Shown: positions 11,201 to 23,525, counted from the first letter of the stretch. The stretch: 64,000 nucleotides of DNA from Allantophomopsis cytisporea (GCA_024752435.1 CP103023.1:2294001-2358000); one strand, 5' to 3'. Translations and numbers: made by a program. The notes: generated by a model not told the origin, from the letters alone.

Positions 11201-14200
11201 GGTCAACGCAATGCCAGTGCCCTTGTGATATGCAGACACCCCCCCCTACCCTACCCTACCCCCAGACACAACCCACCAGCTGCACATGAATTTCAGCAAG
11301 AAAAAGGGAGACAAAAAACATGCAATTCTCAGCTTTCCCATGTCCAGGGCCCCTCTCCAATCACAACTTCAATATCAATCCTCCCTCCAATATCTGCCCC
11401 CCAATCGCCTCCAATCACTCGCGACTGCATCGCTCCCTCAACCGCTTCATCGTTTCCGACGCCGCTCGATGATGCTGAATGTCCCGCACGCGCGATGACA
11501 TGGCATGCCCATGCCTTGCCATGCCATGCACGGATGTTTGGCCTCACGTCCGTGTGCCTCGGGTTGTCCGGAGCCTTTCCTCCTGAATGTGCCATGAGAG
11601 AGCAAGCAAAGTGGCTCTTGATCGCTCGATCGCTGCGTGAAGAATCGCGAAGAGCAGGGAAAAGTGCAGTGAGAGATCACTTCTGTCGGAGGAGTTGCTC
11701 CGACATATCTGCACAGTTTTGCACATCCTGCACATTCTGCCACTTTTTTCTTGCCTTTCTGCCTCAGTCCCTTGCATGATGGATATCCTTCATTTTTGCT
11801 TGGAAATAACAAGACTCTCGGGTTTTTTTGATTTTTTTGATATGTACTAAATTCTTTTTTTATTTTATGTTGCTTGGTCTTGGTCTTGGTCTTGCCCTTG
11901 CTCATCGTTGATGCTATGGATACTCATAGCTTCTTGGTATTGCAGATCTGATCAAGGAAATCCTCCTTGGTGCACAGGGCTGCGATTTGTATCGGTACCT
12001 GTCCGTATGAAGCCCTGTGGATTCTACATAAGCTCTTCGGCGCAGATATCGTGTCACTGCCATGTTTTAATCAACGCAAAAGTCCGGGCTCCTACAAACA
12101 GTAACCTAACTTCGGACGAGACGGCATAGAAGGATTATCCATATAAAGATTGTCGACCTGTGTCTACCTAACTATCTATCTGGCCTTTCGCCTCGGCCCA
12201 ACTCTTCATATGAAAAGGCTCAAATCACGCCGGAGTAATAAAACTGTTGATGTTGATCTGTGATACACTAATGATACGATATAACACGCCGTAACTTCCG
12301 AGGCAGTGTGACTATTCCCATAGTTGACTATGCCATGCTGTTTGTACTTACGGTACACATAATGAATGAATATTCGCCAATCGCACAATCTGAGTGGAGT
12401 GATACGATTGAAACGAGTGAGGATTGTAATGCATGAAAGGCTCATCAACACAATCAGATAAGGTATCCATTATTCATAGAGCCCGTAAAGCCATACGCAT
12501 ACCGTACACAATCGCTGTATGAATACGTACCCAGCACTGCTGTCATGGTATCATCGCACGCAGGATGCATCCTTCGGAGCAGATCGAAACAACAATCCCA
12601 TCTCACCAAACACTCTCCCATCATCAAGAAAGCCCCCACGGAGCTTCACAATCGAATCCAATCCCAATCCCATCCAACATGGCAAACACGCAACCATCCC
12701 ATAGCCACATCATCTAGCCTCAAGGACAAGCCATCAAGTCACAGCACATCCGCATGCTCTATCTACTCTACTCTCTCTGCTCTGCTCTCCTCCAAACCGA
12801 CAATCTCCAACCTACACAACGACTGGTCTGAATCACGAGCGCGTCACAATCCAGGTAGTGCCGAGCTTACAGCGTCACGGCGTCATACTCAAAGGAAGAT
12901 CCACGCCGTCAAAGCGCCATGGGGAGGGTCATTCCTAGAGTTCCTGTAAACTAATTAGGACTTCACCCAATTCCATTCCATGAATACCTCCTCGAAGATA
13001 CTCGCACTTGCACTTGCACTTGCACTTGCTTACTTACCAGTTGCGCATCCTTCGCTGATGCGACGGGAGGTCGGGAGAGCGTGCTTTTGTGCTTGCCGTT
13101 GGCATGCACGGTTTTCGTTGGAGCGCTGGGTGCGAGCGTGCTGGGCTGGTGGCTTTGGGGTGCGTGTGCGGATGCGTCGATAAGGTCCTGGCTGAATCAG
13201 GTACCCATATGACTACTTCAGCTATTTCATTTGCATGCTTAACTTGGGTTATTCCGTAATACACTCTACTCTACTCTACTCTACTCCAGCTATCGGTCTG
13301 GGATACAGCTTCCGATATCTGTTTTGTACTGATATGATGGAAGAATTATCCGTCTCGTTATTTCTCTCCAGTATATAACCTACACGCCCATAAACTTTCT
13401 CATTGACCTTGGAATATGCCTTTCAGCGACTGGAGTGTCCATGGGCACCAAACAACCCCTCATCCTCCAATGTGTCATAACTGTGTGGATGAAAGCAAGA
13501 TTTCGGTACGACTCGACGTTCTAGAGGCGCCCAAACCCCTCATAGTCAAAACGGTGGCTTTCGACTTTGTGGCTTTCTCGCCACATCCATTATCTCACGT
13601 TTTCGCAACATCCACCGGATCATAATTCTGTATTCGAGATTCTAGAGCGTTGGTAGAGCTTGTCTGCTGAAGTGGTAGTACCCAATGAGATTGGTCCGAA
13701 GTCATGAGCTATGGAGATCAGTTGTTGACCGCGTCAATAGACTGGGAAAATAAGTAATATACTTTAATGCGTTCCTTATGTGCAAGGTGAGGGTATATCC
13801 TTTTTTGACTTGAATTCATTACATGTGATTTCATACATGTGACTTACATAGTACGATATAAACTCTCTATGCACAATAGACTAAAGACTCAAAATCATAC
13901 AAGTGACAATAGTGTCTCCTTATTACCGAGACTTAAAGTTACAAAACGACATACCAGCATATCACGTGTTTGTCAACTCGATACTGGTATATTGTTTTGT
14001 TCCCTTTAATCTCTTGAGCACCATAGTAATTACTACTGGACAAAGTGACTAAGTCAATATCATGGTCACTGTCGCAACATGTAGGACCCAATTGCACATT
14101 TCGTAAGGGTTGTTTGACTCGTAGTTGGTTGATAATCATACGTAGAGAGAAGCTTTCTGAATATGCTACTTCCAATTACTTCGCACTTCCTACTTGTGAA

Positions 14201-14759
14201 CTGCTCACTTGGAATGTGAGAGCCGCAATGATACTACTACCGTTCCCGATTCACGTATTCCAGATATGGAAGTGAAATGGGAAACCCTAGTCAATTCCCG
14301 CCGATTCCAGCAGATTCCCAGTCATTTGGATCCTGAAACAATGAAGCTTCTTTGGTATTCGTGAAAGACGTACTCAGTATATACATACATTCATAACATG
14401 GCGTTACTTATAGAGTATTGGATGAGTCTCAAAACAATGGTTACAGAGTAAAATGAAGCTTGTTTTCGTGAGTATGATCTCCCTGCACACTTTACCATGA
14501 GTGGAGCTGTATACTTTGTCAACACGACTGATGCTACGCAGCGTTTGGTATTGAGAACACAGATGTGAAATGGTTAAAGAGAGAGGAAGCAGGATCTACT
14601 CTATGGCTGCTTGAATACCTGAAGAGTGAAGACTGTAGCCGAATCCATTGCTTATTCGGGAAGTCCTGAATCTGGGACTTGAATGTGAGAGTTGGCTATT
14701 GCTCATATCTTGACATACGTAGGAATGGCAAATATTAGAAATTGTTTAATTGTATTGAG

Positions 14760-16701
14760 AGATATTAACAGTGTCATGCCAAACAGCTCGTGGGCGATGG
14801 ACTGCTGCTGTTCATCTGTTATATAATAATTCTCTCGATGTGGTTCTTTTACAATTCCCTCAACATCTCTCATATCGAAGCCCAGTGGCCACCGAGGTTC
14901 AGGGACCCATTTGGCCTCATGCAACTGCTGGTGGAGTACGCGTAGAGAGACCGTAGCATTTGGAAAATTCTGATACAGCTTAAAAGCTGAAGTAACCGCC
15001 CACGTTGATTTCTTGTATGATTGAGGGACATTGCATACCATCATGTTTAGGTAATCCGTCAATTTTGAAGCATCGATTGCGTCAGAATTGAAAGCTGCTT
15101 CTATTACCATGGCCCAGGCAATATCTAGTACTTTCAGGGACTTTTCTGGGCACTTTCCAGCAACAAACAATGCAACATCGTTTGGATCACCAATCAGATG
15201 ATGGAAAGTGGTCCTTACCGTTATTAAGATCGAAGTCCTCGGAACTCTTCTTTTGCAAAGGACACTTTACCCATTGAAAGCTACAAGGTGTATCTTGACC
15301 TTAGGATTCCCGGATTTCTTAAAATTTTGAACAGCGTAAAACGCAGGATCTGTCTCTAAATGACCAAAGCGTCTTGATAAGTTCCTTCTCTTCTTCGCTT
15401 ATGAGAACGCTGTTTCTACTTTCTGACTCGGGATCAGGGTTGACGGTAGCTAACCTAACCACCTCGTGTGGTGCTTTGGACCCAATTCTTCACCGTCAAT
15501 ATCCCGTTTCAATGATATCACCGCGGTAGCGGAATCATAGGACATTCTTTCTGTGATATCCCCATCCTCAGTATAAGATAGCTTGTATCGAATAACGTTC
15601 CTCGATGGTGATTCAAGACGGGTCCCAAGGCTACGTAGAAGAAGGGAAGGAGGCTCTCCAAGAAAATCCTTGTGGCGCATTCCCAACTTTTGGAGTCCTT
15701 TGTATTTCGTTCTCTTGATTCCTTGAGAATTCTCGAAGTCGTTTGCAGCATTTCCTAGAAGCATTGGCCATGCATAGGAGACCGATTTGTTCTGAAACTT
15801 GACCATATAATTCTTCATAGAGCACAGGATTGGCAAGACCGTAGAGACTAGAGTATAAGAGGTAAACCCCCACCCACTTCTTAAAAGACAGCCAAGAATG
15901 ACCTGCATGAACTCGGGCATGTAGACTCGCTCTGTGTCCTGGCCCAGTGTACTCGAGGAGATTATTGGCTCTCCATAAAAATTCAAGTGTGCTAGGGGTA
16001 AGGACTATCGAATACCGTTCTCAGGACCAAAGTTCGTTTCTTCAAGACCAACTGTGAGAATTGCCTGTTTAGAGACGAGGTCGTCTTTAAGTTGAATGGC
16101 ATCGCGTCCCCGACTGAGAACATTCAAATCGGGATAGAGGTGCCACGCAGACAATCCGAGTATGACTGCTCCATTATACACCATTTGAAGGTGGCCTAGC
16201 AGCAACTCCTCCACTGTCGTCATCGCGATACTCCAAGCTTGGATCACACTATCATATGTATCGTTGATATTGACGGAGATGCTGAGATTGTCCAAGGATA
16301 ATCTTCAGTTGCGTCTATTGACGCATCTTGGCTTCATCTGCTCGTTGAAACCAAGAATGAGCACTAGCATCCCACTGAGCGAGCTCTCTCCGAGAGACCG
16401 TCTGCTGCGAAGCCATCAAAGTTGGCCAGTGTTTTGACTCTGTTGACTTGCATGACTCTTTGATGCGAGCTTTTCTTTGCTCAACAATCTCAACCCACAC
16501 AGAAATTGCTTTGTCAGGTGTCCACAACCGAGCTAGCATGCATGCAAGAAGGTGGACAGCAACTGAACTTGCTCCAGATGTTGTAGCAGCCCAGATAGAT
16601 GTTCCATCAGCTCCAACCCGATTTTTAAAGACTCCGTCCGCACGAGATCCTTTCGGATTTATTCTGGGGGAGTTGAGAGATAGAAGAAACTCGAGCTCCA
16701 T
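14760..16701 (-). pseudogene. Decayed conserved fungal protein gene (RIP-like stops, frameshifts)
   Basis: Reading the minus strand from the ATG at 16701 (MELEFLLSLNSPRIN) gives one protein broken across several frames. It begins with a well-formed stretch (TSGASSVAVHLLACMLARLW). A TAG follows DEAKMRQ near 16315-16318, with a frame change just after it. The frame then resumes as NINDTYDSVIQAWSIAM and AWHLYPDLNVL. Near 16005 an in-frame TAG replaces what is probably TGG between NGIR and SLPLAHLNFYGEP. A frameshift follows KHHTR near 15460, and a TAA stands where CAA is likely, before GQDTPCSFQWVK (15.29 kb). The last segment (14760-15170) is open. The stops fit C:G to T:A change as in repeat-induced point mutation. 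The intact family is widespread in fungi and has no function I know. Some breaks could be unrecognised introns, but the stop at 16005 cannot be. Confidence 0.7.
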
Positions 16702-17580
16702 AAGCGCGGATTAAATAAGGTACATATGGTAACTCATTGTTCGAATATGGCACCAAGTCTCCGTGCGGTCTAGTAGTAGGATTCTTCTTCTGCCTCCGTT
16801 CGCCGTTGAGCTGACAATGCTTCTCCAAAATTTTTGAATTCCTGAGGGGCCTCGACTTTTATTAAAGATAAGTCAAAGTTGAGATTTGCGAGGGCAAATG
16901 TGCTTTCGGCGGAAAGAATACTCATTGCCCCTTGTATCTTGCCAGTTGAAGACGTTATGGTACTAAAGAATAGTCAGAATACCTTTGTTAATATATGCTA
17001 ACCTAAAGTGAAAATTTACGGGGAATTCTATAATTATAACGTGTTAGTTGAGAGATGGTATGGTACAATACTCAGCCTTGTATGCACCTCGCCTCATATG
17101 TCTACAATGTCACATAGTGTACAAGGACTTGATTGTCTTCATTGGAAGATTCTGCCAGATTTCTGTTGTACTTGAAGACAAGGTTAAGTGGGTAACTGAT
17201 GAGATTCCATCTGAATTTTCACTACCGCTTTGTTTACAACGGCCTTGCCCGTCTACTCGCTCTACGAATAATCGCTCAGTATTCAAACCATTCTGAAACC
17301 TGCCTTTTCAGTTCAACCGCTTTGTCTGTCCAGATCCACCCTTGCCGATATACTAAGCCAAACTACAACTTCGATCCCACCATGGCTTGACACGGCACCT
17401 ATCGCAATCACAAAAACACCGCCCTCATCTTCAAGATCTGGGTAGCACGAATTTCAGCTTATTCTCCACCATTGCACCCGTTAATCATGATTACAAGTAT
17501 AAGTGAGATGTGATTTCATTGTAACATAGTCTATAGTACAGCTTCCTATTTAGAGGACTTTAGAGGATTCTAGGATCGGC
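16702..17580. other. Intergenic, no gene seen
   Basis: Separates the decayed gene from the 3' end of the MFS gene. Only short unsupported open frames occur. It probably includes the former promoter of the decayed gene and the MFS 3' UTR. Confidence 0.5.
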
Positions 17581-19287
17581 TTAGGCGGATTCCGTAGTCT
17601 TTGTAGATTCGTTGAGTTTGCTATCCTCATCAGCCTGCTCAGATGCACGGGCTTTTAAGCTGCGCCATTCAACAAGTAAACTTCCAAATATTGTTAGAGC
17701 AGATGTAGCTACCACTATGTAGAATACGTCTACTATGGCTGTGTTGTAGTCAGACAAAAGCGTCTTCAGGTCATCGCCAGTAGCTAGCTGTCTGAGCTCG
17801 GTGGCACCGCTGTCCTGGACCATATGGGGCTTGATGTTCGGAATGTTGGTCAATGTCGAAATAAGCCGGCTGAGGAAGACATTTTCAGCAACAGGCAGGA
17901 ATATAGCGGAACCAAGGAAGCGCATGAACATGACAATTGCGGATCCGGTCGCAATGTCTGATCTGTCAAGAACAGTCTGAACAACATTCATTGGCTGCTG
18001 TATGCCAAAGCCGATGCCAATGCCATAAAGGACCTGGTAACCGATCCATTTGGCGTGGCCAGTGGTTGAAGTAAATGTCGTTAAGAGGGCAGCTCCTACG
18101 ACCATGACGATTGATCCGAGAATGAAGAATGGAGTGTAGTAGCCAAGTTTCGAGACGAGGACTCCAGAGGTAATAGAGGCGATAGTGGTTGAGAGGATCA
18201 TTGGAAGCAGCATGATTCCAGACTTGACGGCACTAACACCTTTGATGGCCTGGAACCAGATGGGAAGATAGTAGATCATAACCATCATACTGGCACCGTG
18301 GAAAAAGCAAAACCACATGGCTGCTGCAATGCTGCGTTGCTTCACGAGACGTGGAGGAACCGTTGCAGTCTCTTTCTTCCAAATCTGGATCCCGACAAAA
18401 GCAAGGCAGAGGATGCCACAAAGCACGAGGAGGACTATGACACGGGCGTCTTTCCAAGGGTACTGAGTTCCACCCCATTGAAGGGCTAATAGCAGGCAAA
18501 TCACACCTGGAAAAAAAACAAGGTTACCGATTGGATCCAGTTGCAGTAGCTTCGCTACCCAGCCAGAGGCTGCTTTATCAAGCTTCTGGTTAGGAAGATG
18601 CAGGATGAGCATAATGATGGCAATTGCCACAGCACCCACAGGGAGGTTGATATAGAAACACCATCTCCATGTGACCTTGTCGGTAAAGGTTCCTCCAATC
18701 AATGGACCGACGACAGATGAAATCGCAAAAACGCTTCCACCAAGACCCTGATAGATTGGTCGTTGTTGCAGGGGGACTGTGTGGAACATAATAACCATTG
18801 CACCTGAAAACAATCCCGAAGAGCCCATTCCTGCTATAGCACGGCCAACAATGAAAGATGTTGAGTTTGGGGCGGCACCACAGATGGCTGAACCAACTTC
18901 GAAGATCAGAATTCCACAGATGAATAGGGGTTTGGCCGGATAGAATTTGTAGAATTTCCCCATAAGCAGCTGGAAGCTGCACGTAGTAAGCAAATATGCA
19001 CTTCCATACCAGCCAACATCATTCAGAGAGTGAAAGTCATCGGTGATTCGAGGGATTGCGGTTGATATAATGTTTTGGTCCTGCAGCGATAGTTAGCAAC
19101 CCAATCTGGAAGTGAAGCTTGGACAAAACAATACCAAGATTATCAAGAAGATAGCCAAGTAAACTGCTGCCATGATGACAATGCGTTTCTTAGTGCTAGG
19201 GTATTCCCCATGGATTTCTTGCTTTGCCTCTGGCTGAGCGACATCTTGGGCCGATTCTTGATTGTCTCTTGAAGTAGGGGAGGACAT
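17581..19287 (-). CDS. DHA2-type (14-TMS) MFS exporter
   Basis: Plasma-membrane drug/metabolite:proton antiporter family protein of 550 residues. Exons are 19135-19287 and 17581-19080, with a 54 bp intron (19081-19134; donor GTATTG, acceptor GCAG) that joins IFLIIL to DQNIISTAIPRI. The start ATG at 19287 gives MSSPTSRDNQ. A hydrophilic cytosolic head of about 35 residues precedes TM1. The join restores family motif LDQNIISTAIPRITDDF after TM1. Further hallmarks are GRAIAGMGSSGLFSG, GPLIGGTFTD with WRWCFYINLPVG in the middle of the N-half, and GIGIGFGIQQP in the C-half. The C-terminal tail is charged. Length and motifs fit toxin/multidrug exporters of the DHA2 group. It is transcribed away from a Zn2Cys6 regulator that shares its promoter, so that regulator probably controls it. 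Substrate unknown. Confidence 0.93.
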
Positions 19288-19776
19288 TGTTCTAAGCACA
19301 AGGCGAATATGCTACAGATTGACGAAGGATTTGTATAATTTTTTGTCCCGCACCCTGTGATTCGATATATATAAGGAAATGGAAAATGGATCGGTGTTGT
19401 TTGTGTTACTTTTGAAATTACTAAAGCCAAGAAGCTGGCGACTTTTGGTTGACATGTCGCTACTCGGTGTTCAAAAATGATTTTCTGGCTCCCGAGCCCC
19501 GAATGCTGCGTACTTTTCATGAATCGCTAATATCACTCTCGCTCGAAGAGAGATCACGCTAGATAAATACTATTTAGGTTAGACTGGCACACTCAAGTAC
19601 TAAATCCACGTCGATAACCTGATAAACAACACGGTAGCTTCAATCTTGCCATCAAATGCAAGGTCGCCAAGCTGCACGTCAAACTGCACGCCAGACTGCA
19701 TACCACGTTCTCTTTTACAGTGGACTCTCGGGCAAGGCTTTATTCTTCGTCCAACACCGACAATATAGGCTTAACT
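19288..19776. promoter_or_regulatory. Shared promoter of MFS exporter and Zn2Cys6 regulator
   Basis: The 489 bp between two divergent start codons must hold both promoters. A TATATATAAG-like element near 19365-19375 is placed for the exporter. The pair arrangement is typical of a pathway-specific regulator next to its target exporter. I did not find a convincing inverted CGG pair by eye. Confidence 0.55.
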
Positions 19777-22070
19777 ATGCCCCAAACTTCGGCGGCCGAG
19801 CGACTTAGACCGGGTGCTGATGTGAAAAGCTTCTCCTGCTTGACATGTCGACAGCGCAAGGTCAAGTGCGACCGACACAATCCATGCTCCAACTGCACAA
19901 AGGCTGCGAGACCCTGCAGCTTTATTCCTCCCGTTCGTGGCAAGCCAAAAAGGAAAAAGGCACCCAAGGAGGGACTCCACGCTAAACTGAAACGATATGA
20001 GGAGATGTTAAAATCCTACGGCGCAGAGATTGAACCGGCCGACAATGATAGCATATCGGATGAGGAAACAATGTCTGAGGCTGACGTTGAGATGGCTGAA
20101 GGTGTTGAGTTTCGTAACGAAACCCGTGGCAATCCATTCCCTGTGGATGAGACCAAGGCGAGGCTCATAACTAATAACGGATCATCGAGATATTTTGATA
20201 AGTATGACTGTTTCAATTCCAAAAGCTGTAGTGGAACTTGACTGAACTCTCGTAGTGGTCTTTGGACTGACTTAGGAGATGAGGTAAGTCTGAACTCTCC
20301 TTAATCACTGTGAAATACCCGTTTTCCTGACGATTGATAGTTTCGTCATCCGGAGGAAGATGGCCTTCACGAAAATATGGCTGGGTCGAAGGTTCAGGGA
20401 TGTGACCTTCTTGTTGAATCTTCTAAAGAGAATGATCTTGTGCTAAGCACTTTATCTAAACCGGAGAACCTCGCAAGCCTACACCATCCCTTCCATATTT
20501 TGCAAAAGATATGGGATATTTATGTCGATAGAGTCGATGCTCTGATGAAACTCTTACATATCCCCACCTTCTGGTCCTCACTAACAAACGCGCTTCAAAA
20601 TCCTCAGGAGATGTCAAAAAGTCTAGAGGCGGCTGCATTCGCAATCTATCTTGCTGCAATCGCCTCTTTAGAAGACAATGAATGCTATTGTCTACTAGGG
20701 GAACAGAAACCTGTCATATTTGCGCGATATGAATTTGCGGCTCGCCAAGCGTTGATAAATGCGGGTTTCCTCAAAACATCCAGCCTAATGACTCTTCAAG
20801 CATTTGTGATATTCCTTGTGAGCAGCACCCTTCGGACTTGATCATTGTACCTAGCTAATTTCATAAGATGGGTATGAGAGGTCGTTACCAAAGCGATTCT
20901 CTTTTTATCTTATCAGGGATTGCCGTGCGTCTTGCGCGTAGAATGGGCCTTCACCGGGATGGTGCATTGCTTGGTCTTTCTCCGTTCGAAACAGAATTGA
21001 GGAGACGGCTCTGGTGGCATATTGTCCATATTGACTGCCGTATATCCGACTACTCAGGCACAAAGCCATCTTTAGACCTTTTCCTTAGTGATACTAAGAC
21101 GCCATTGAATATTGAAGACGAAGACATCAGCCCTGATATGGCCAATCCACCCACAGAGCGCACCGGCATCACGTCCGTTGTATTGTGTTTGATAAGATGC
21201 GATGTCTTGGATTTTCTGCGCAAGTTCACACCGCAGTCTTCGTATGATATTGGATGGGGAAATCTCAGCAGCTCCAGTATCACACTCGCAGAAAAGGACA
21301 ACTTGATAAATCGGACTGAAGACATTCTAGAACGGAAGTATCTCCGACATCATGATCCGTCAAATCCTCTTCATCACTTTTCATCTATCATGGCCAGGTA
21401 TTCAATATGCAAAATGAAGCTATTTGCTCACAGCCCACGTCAGTTCGCCAGCTGCGGCATCAAAGTCCCTCAAAAGTCACGAGACATAATCTTTGCGACT
21501 GGGACGAAGTTGTTGGAATACGGAAATTTGATGCATAGTAATCAAATATTACGCAAATACATGTCTCAGATCGGCACGGGCTACCTCTGGGATACACTTC
21601 TCTATGTGCTTATTGAAGCTCGTCACCGCAAAACAGGACGAGAAGTCGACAGCGCATGGCAGCTAATTGGCGGGGTGTTTGAGAATTACCCTCAGGTTTT
21701 TACAGAGAACACTGAGGCTTTGTATGTTGCAATAGGTAACTGGACGCTGCAAGTTTGGGACGATTGTGTCGCTGCAAGGAAAGCGGAGGGACTGCCGGAG
21801 CCGCCAATGCCTGAATATATCACTGCACTTCGTCGCTGTCGAAGACCTTCAGCTGAGTCTTCATCCAGGAAAAATGGCCTGGCAGACCCTAGAAGAGCTA
21901 CGGAGAAGCCGACTGGCTACAGCGAAGCCCAATCTTTGAGACACGACAGAGACCTCATTACCAGTCTTGGTCCGGCTGAGTCTTATGATTTCTCAAATCT
22001 ATTGTCTTTTGACTTAGAGCCAAACGAATGGGTGCAATGGGAACGTTTATTTTCTGGACAGGGCATTTAG
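19777..22070 (+). CDS. Zn2Cys6 fungal-specific transcription factor
   Basis: Nuclear regulator of 710 residues from exons 19777-20201, 20256-20283, 20341-20817 and 20868-22070. Introns are 54, 57 and 50 bp with GTATGA, GTAAGT and GTGAGC donors. The 28 bp exon is supported because the join gives YFDNGLWTDLGDEFRHPEE, a sequence usual in this family. The frame opens earlier at a GTG (19720), but the first ATG is 19777. The binuclear cluster has six cysteines in perfect spacing at residues 21, 24, 31, 37, 40 and 47 (CLTCRQRKVKC...C), followed by a linker and a coiled-coil dimerisation stretch (KLKRYEEMLKSYG). The middle homology domain (Fungal_trans) is recognisable from IWDIYVDRVDALMKLLHIPT to SGIAVRLARRMGLHRDG and ELRRRLWWHI. 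An acidic region follows the zinc cluster. It probably regulates the adjacent exporter. Confidence 0.92.
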
Positions 22071-22797
22071 CATAAACCAGCAATTCAATCATTTGACTCC
22101 TCTATAAGTGTTTACCTTTATAAGATTATCAGATTCTCTCATTGACCAATACGAATGTAATCCACTCGAACTGCCGTCAAAGAAAAACTTACAATGGACA
22201 ACACTCAACTATGGATATGAACGGCGATTGTACTCTATCAGTAGTCTAATACCTACGAATACACGCTACCCGTCTCGCTCATCCTGACTCTAACACAATC
22301 ATATAATTCACTGCATCCGCTAACTATCTAAAATGATTGGAGGGATTCCATGAAAAACCTCCCGCGAAAGCATTACATACTTTCACAGAATTCTAAGTAG
22401 CTCAATAGATAAATTATCAGCATTAGGGTTCAGTCAGTGCTCCTGTATTATTCCTCCTTATCTGATACAGAGGCTTCAACCGTTGAGGTATCGATATACA
22501 AGTACAGATGCACAGTAGCGGGAAGGTTTCGTTCTACATAACAACGATGTAAACATGAGGGCCTAAATTCGCGAAGCAGTTGTCGTCAAACCTCGCGAAA
22601 ACAAAAATGAAAATAAAATAATAACAGCACTGCCCAAATTACCGAAGCAACCAAATGGCAAATCTATAGTGCTATAGTAAATAGAAGCCGGGCAGGAAAC
22701 ATGTTATATGAAAACCAACGTAAATAGTATATACTATCTATCAACAAGACAAAAAGTGCAAAAAATATTGAATCGATGAACTCAAAGGGAATTAAAT
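22071..22797. other. Intergenic, no gene seen
   Basis: AT-rich DNA between the transcription-factor stop codon and the tRNA. No supported open frame. The stretch next to 22797 should contain the T-run terminator of the tRNA gene, which is transcribed leftwards, but I see only short A runs on the plus strand (for example 22760-22766). Confidence 0.45.
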
Positions 22798-22879
22798 CTC
22801 TCTGACGGGGAGTCGAACCCCGGTCTCCCGCGCATTGTCCAATGACAAGCGGAAATCATGACCGTTAGACCATCAAAGA
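22798..22879 (-). tRNA. tRNA-Asp(GTC) with a 10-nt intron
   Basis: On the minus strand the 5' acceptor TCTTTGA pairs with 3' TCAGAGA over 7 bp (one G-U), followed by discriminator G as expected for Asp. Position 8 is T and the D arm holds GTCTAACGGTCATGAT. The T arm is perfect, CGGGG-TTCGACT-CCCCG. The anticodon stem TCCGC/GCGGG encloses a 17-nt loop that resolves into a 7-nt mature loop (TTGTCA plus C) and a 10-nt intron after position 37, TTGGACAATG. The intron contains GACAA, complementary to the anticodon-side TTGTC, the usual intron-anticodon pairing. The anticodon GTC is at 22844-22846. The gene directly precedes the recombinase gene. Confidence 0.88.
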
Positions 22880-23525
22880 TGTGATTGTTCTTGGGTATCC
22901 GAATCACGATTTAAGATCGCTGCTTTGACGGTTGAAAATGCTGCCTGAATCCTCGATCGCATACCGTAGATTCAGGTTCCCGATTTTCGTAGTTACTCTC
23001 GTTAAAACAACAACCTAGTCTTACGATACGAGATCTTAGTTTCGCGAATTTTGACACCAGCTGAAAATAGAAACCAAGTTCTACAATTCACAATGTAAAA
23101 AATGAAAATGAGATCTTGGTTTCCTGTTACTCGATACTGTCAACGACTTTTCTTTCTTTTCTTCTTCTTTTCTATTTTTCTAATTTCCATTTTCCTGTTT
23201 TTCTTTCTGTCTTTCATTTTATGGTGTGTTGATATACCTTTCACTACCATCTGTTGGACAGACTGCGCATCTGATAGCAAGTGTAGTACGATCCTGGCTA
23301 TGGCGTTCAATAAGTTAATATCTTGATGTAATTTTGCATATGATATATGGATTATGAAACCTTCCCCTGTTGTATCTTGGGTTGCTGTCATGTGTTTTCT
23401 TCTTCTTAATAATTTGACTGTTCGCTAGTTTTCATCATCTGTTCTTATTCCCATATCCACCTACCCACCTACCTACCTACTCACCTCTCTGTTCACTGTC
23501 TTTCCAAGTTTTTAACGTTTGAGTT
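22880..23525. other. Candidate left end of the Starship element
   Basis: Captain genes normally lie a few hundred bases from the 5' end of their element, so the left terminus is expected here, between the tRNA and 23526. Visible structure: an 8-bp inverted repeat, CCTGAATC at 22944-22951 and GATTCAGG at 22969-22976; two similar words GAGATCTTAGTTT (about 23030) and GAGATCTTGGTTT (about 23110); and a TTAC-N7-A match at 22993-23004, the target pattern reported for the HhpA captain but expected by chance about once per kilobase. A pyrimidine-rich tract lies at 23147-23220. No terminus is proven. Confidence 0.35.

Larger units (their letters stand above)
6420..14702. other. About 8 kb gene-poor, microsatellite-rich region
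   Basis: I find no convincing protein gene here. Open frames exist but are short, low-complexity or present on both strands at once. The region is full of simple repeats: TTGTGG/TGAATG runs near 6910-6970, TCGTG pentamers at 7766-7800, TTGACC hexamers near 7981-8008, a long TC run at 8136-8196, GGAAAT hexamers near 9006-9034, TAA triplets near 10033-10057, GAGAGT runs near 10430-10500, CTTTA pentamers near 10765-10801, CTTGCA hexamers near 13006-13032 and ACTCT pentamers near 13262-13288. The part nearest 6420 is likely the bZIP promoter and 5' UTR. Non-coding transcripts are possible but cannot be seen from sequence. Confidence 0.55.

Noticed and set aside
11057..11905. Open frames of 150-240 codons on both strands
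   Set aside because: Composition is repeat-like (poly-Tyr/Ile from TATA runs, Cys-rich scatter), mutually antisense, no domain.
17581..22070. Secondary-metabolite gene cluster
   Set aside because: Only a regulator and an exporter are present; no synthase, P450, oxidoreductase or transferase is adjacent.
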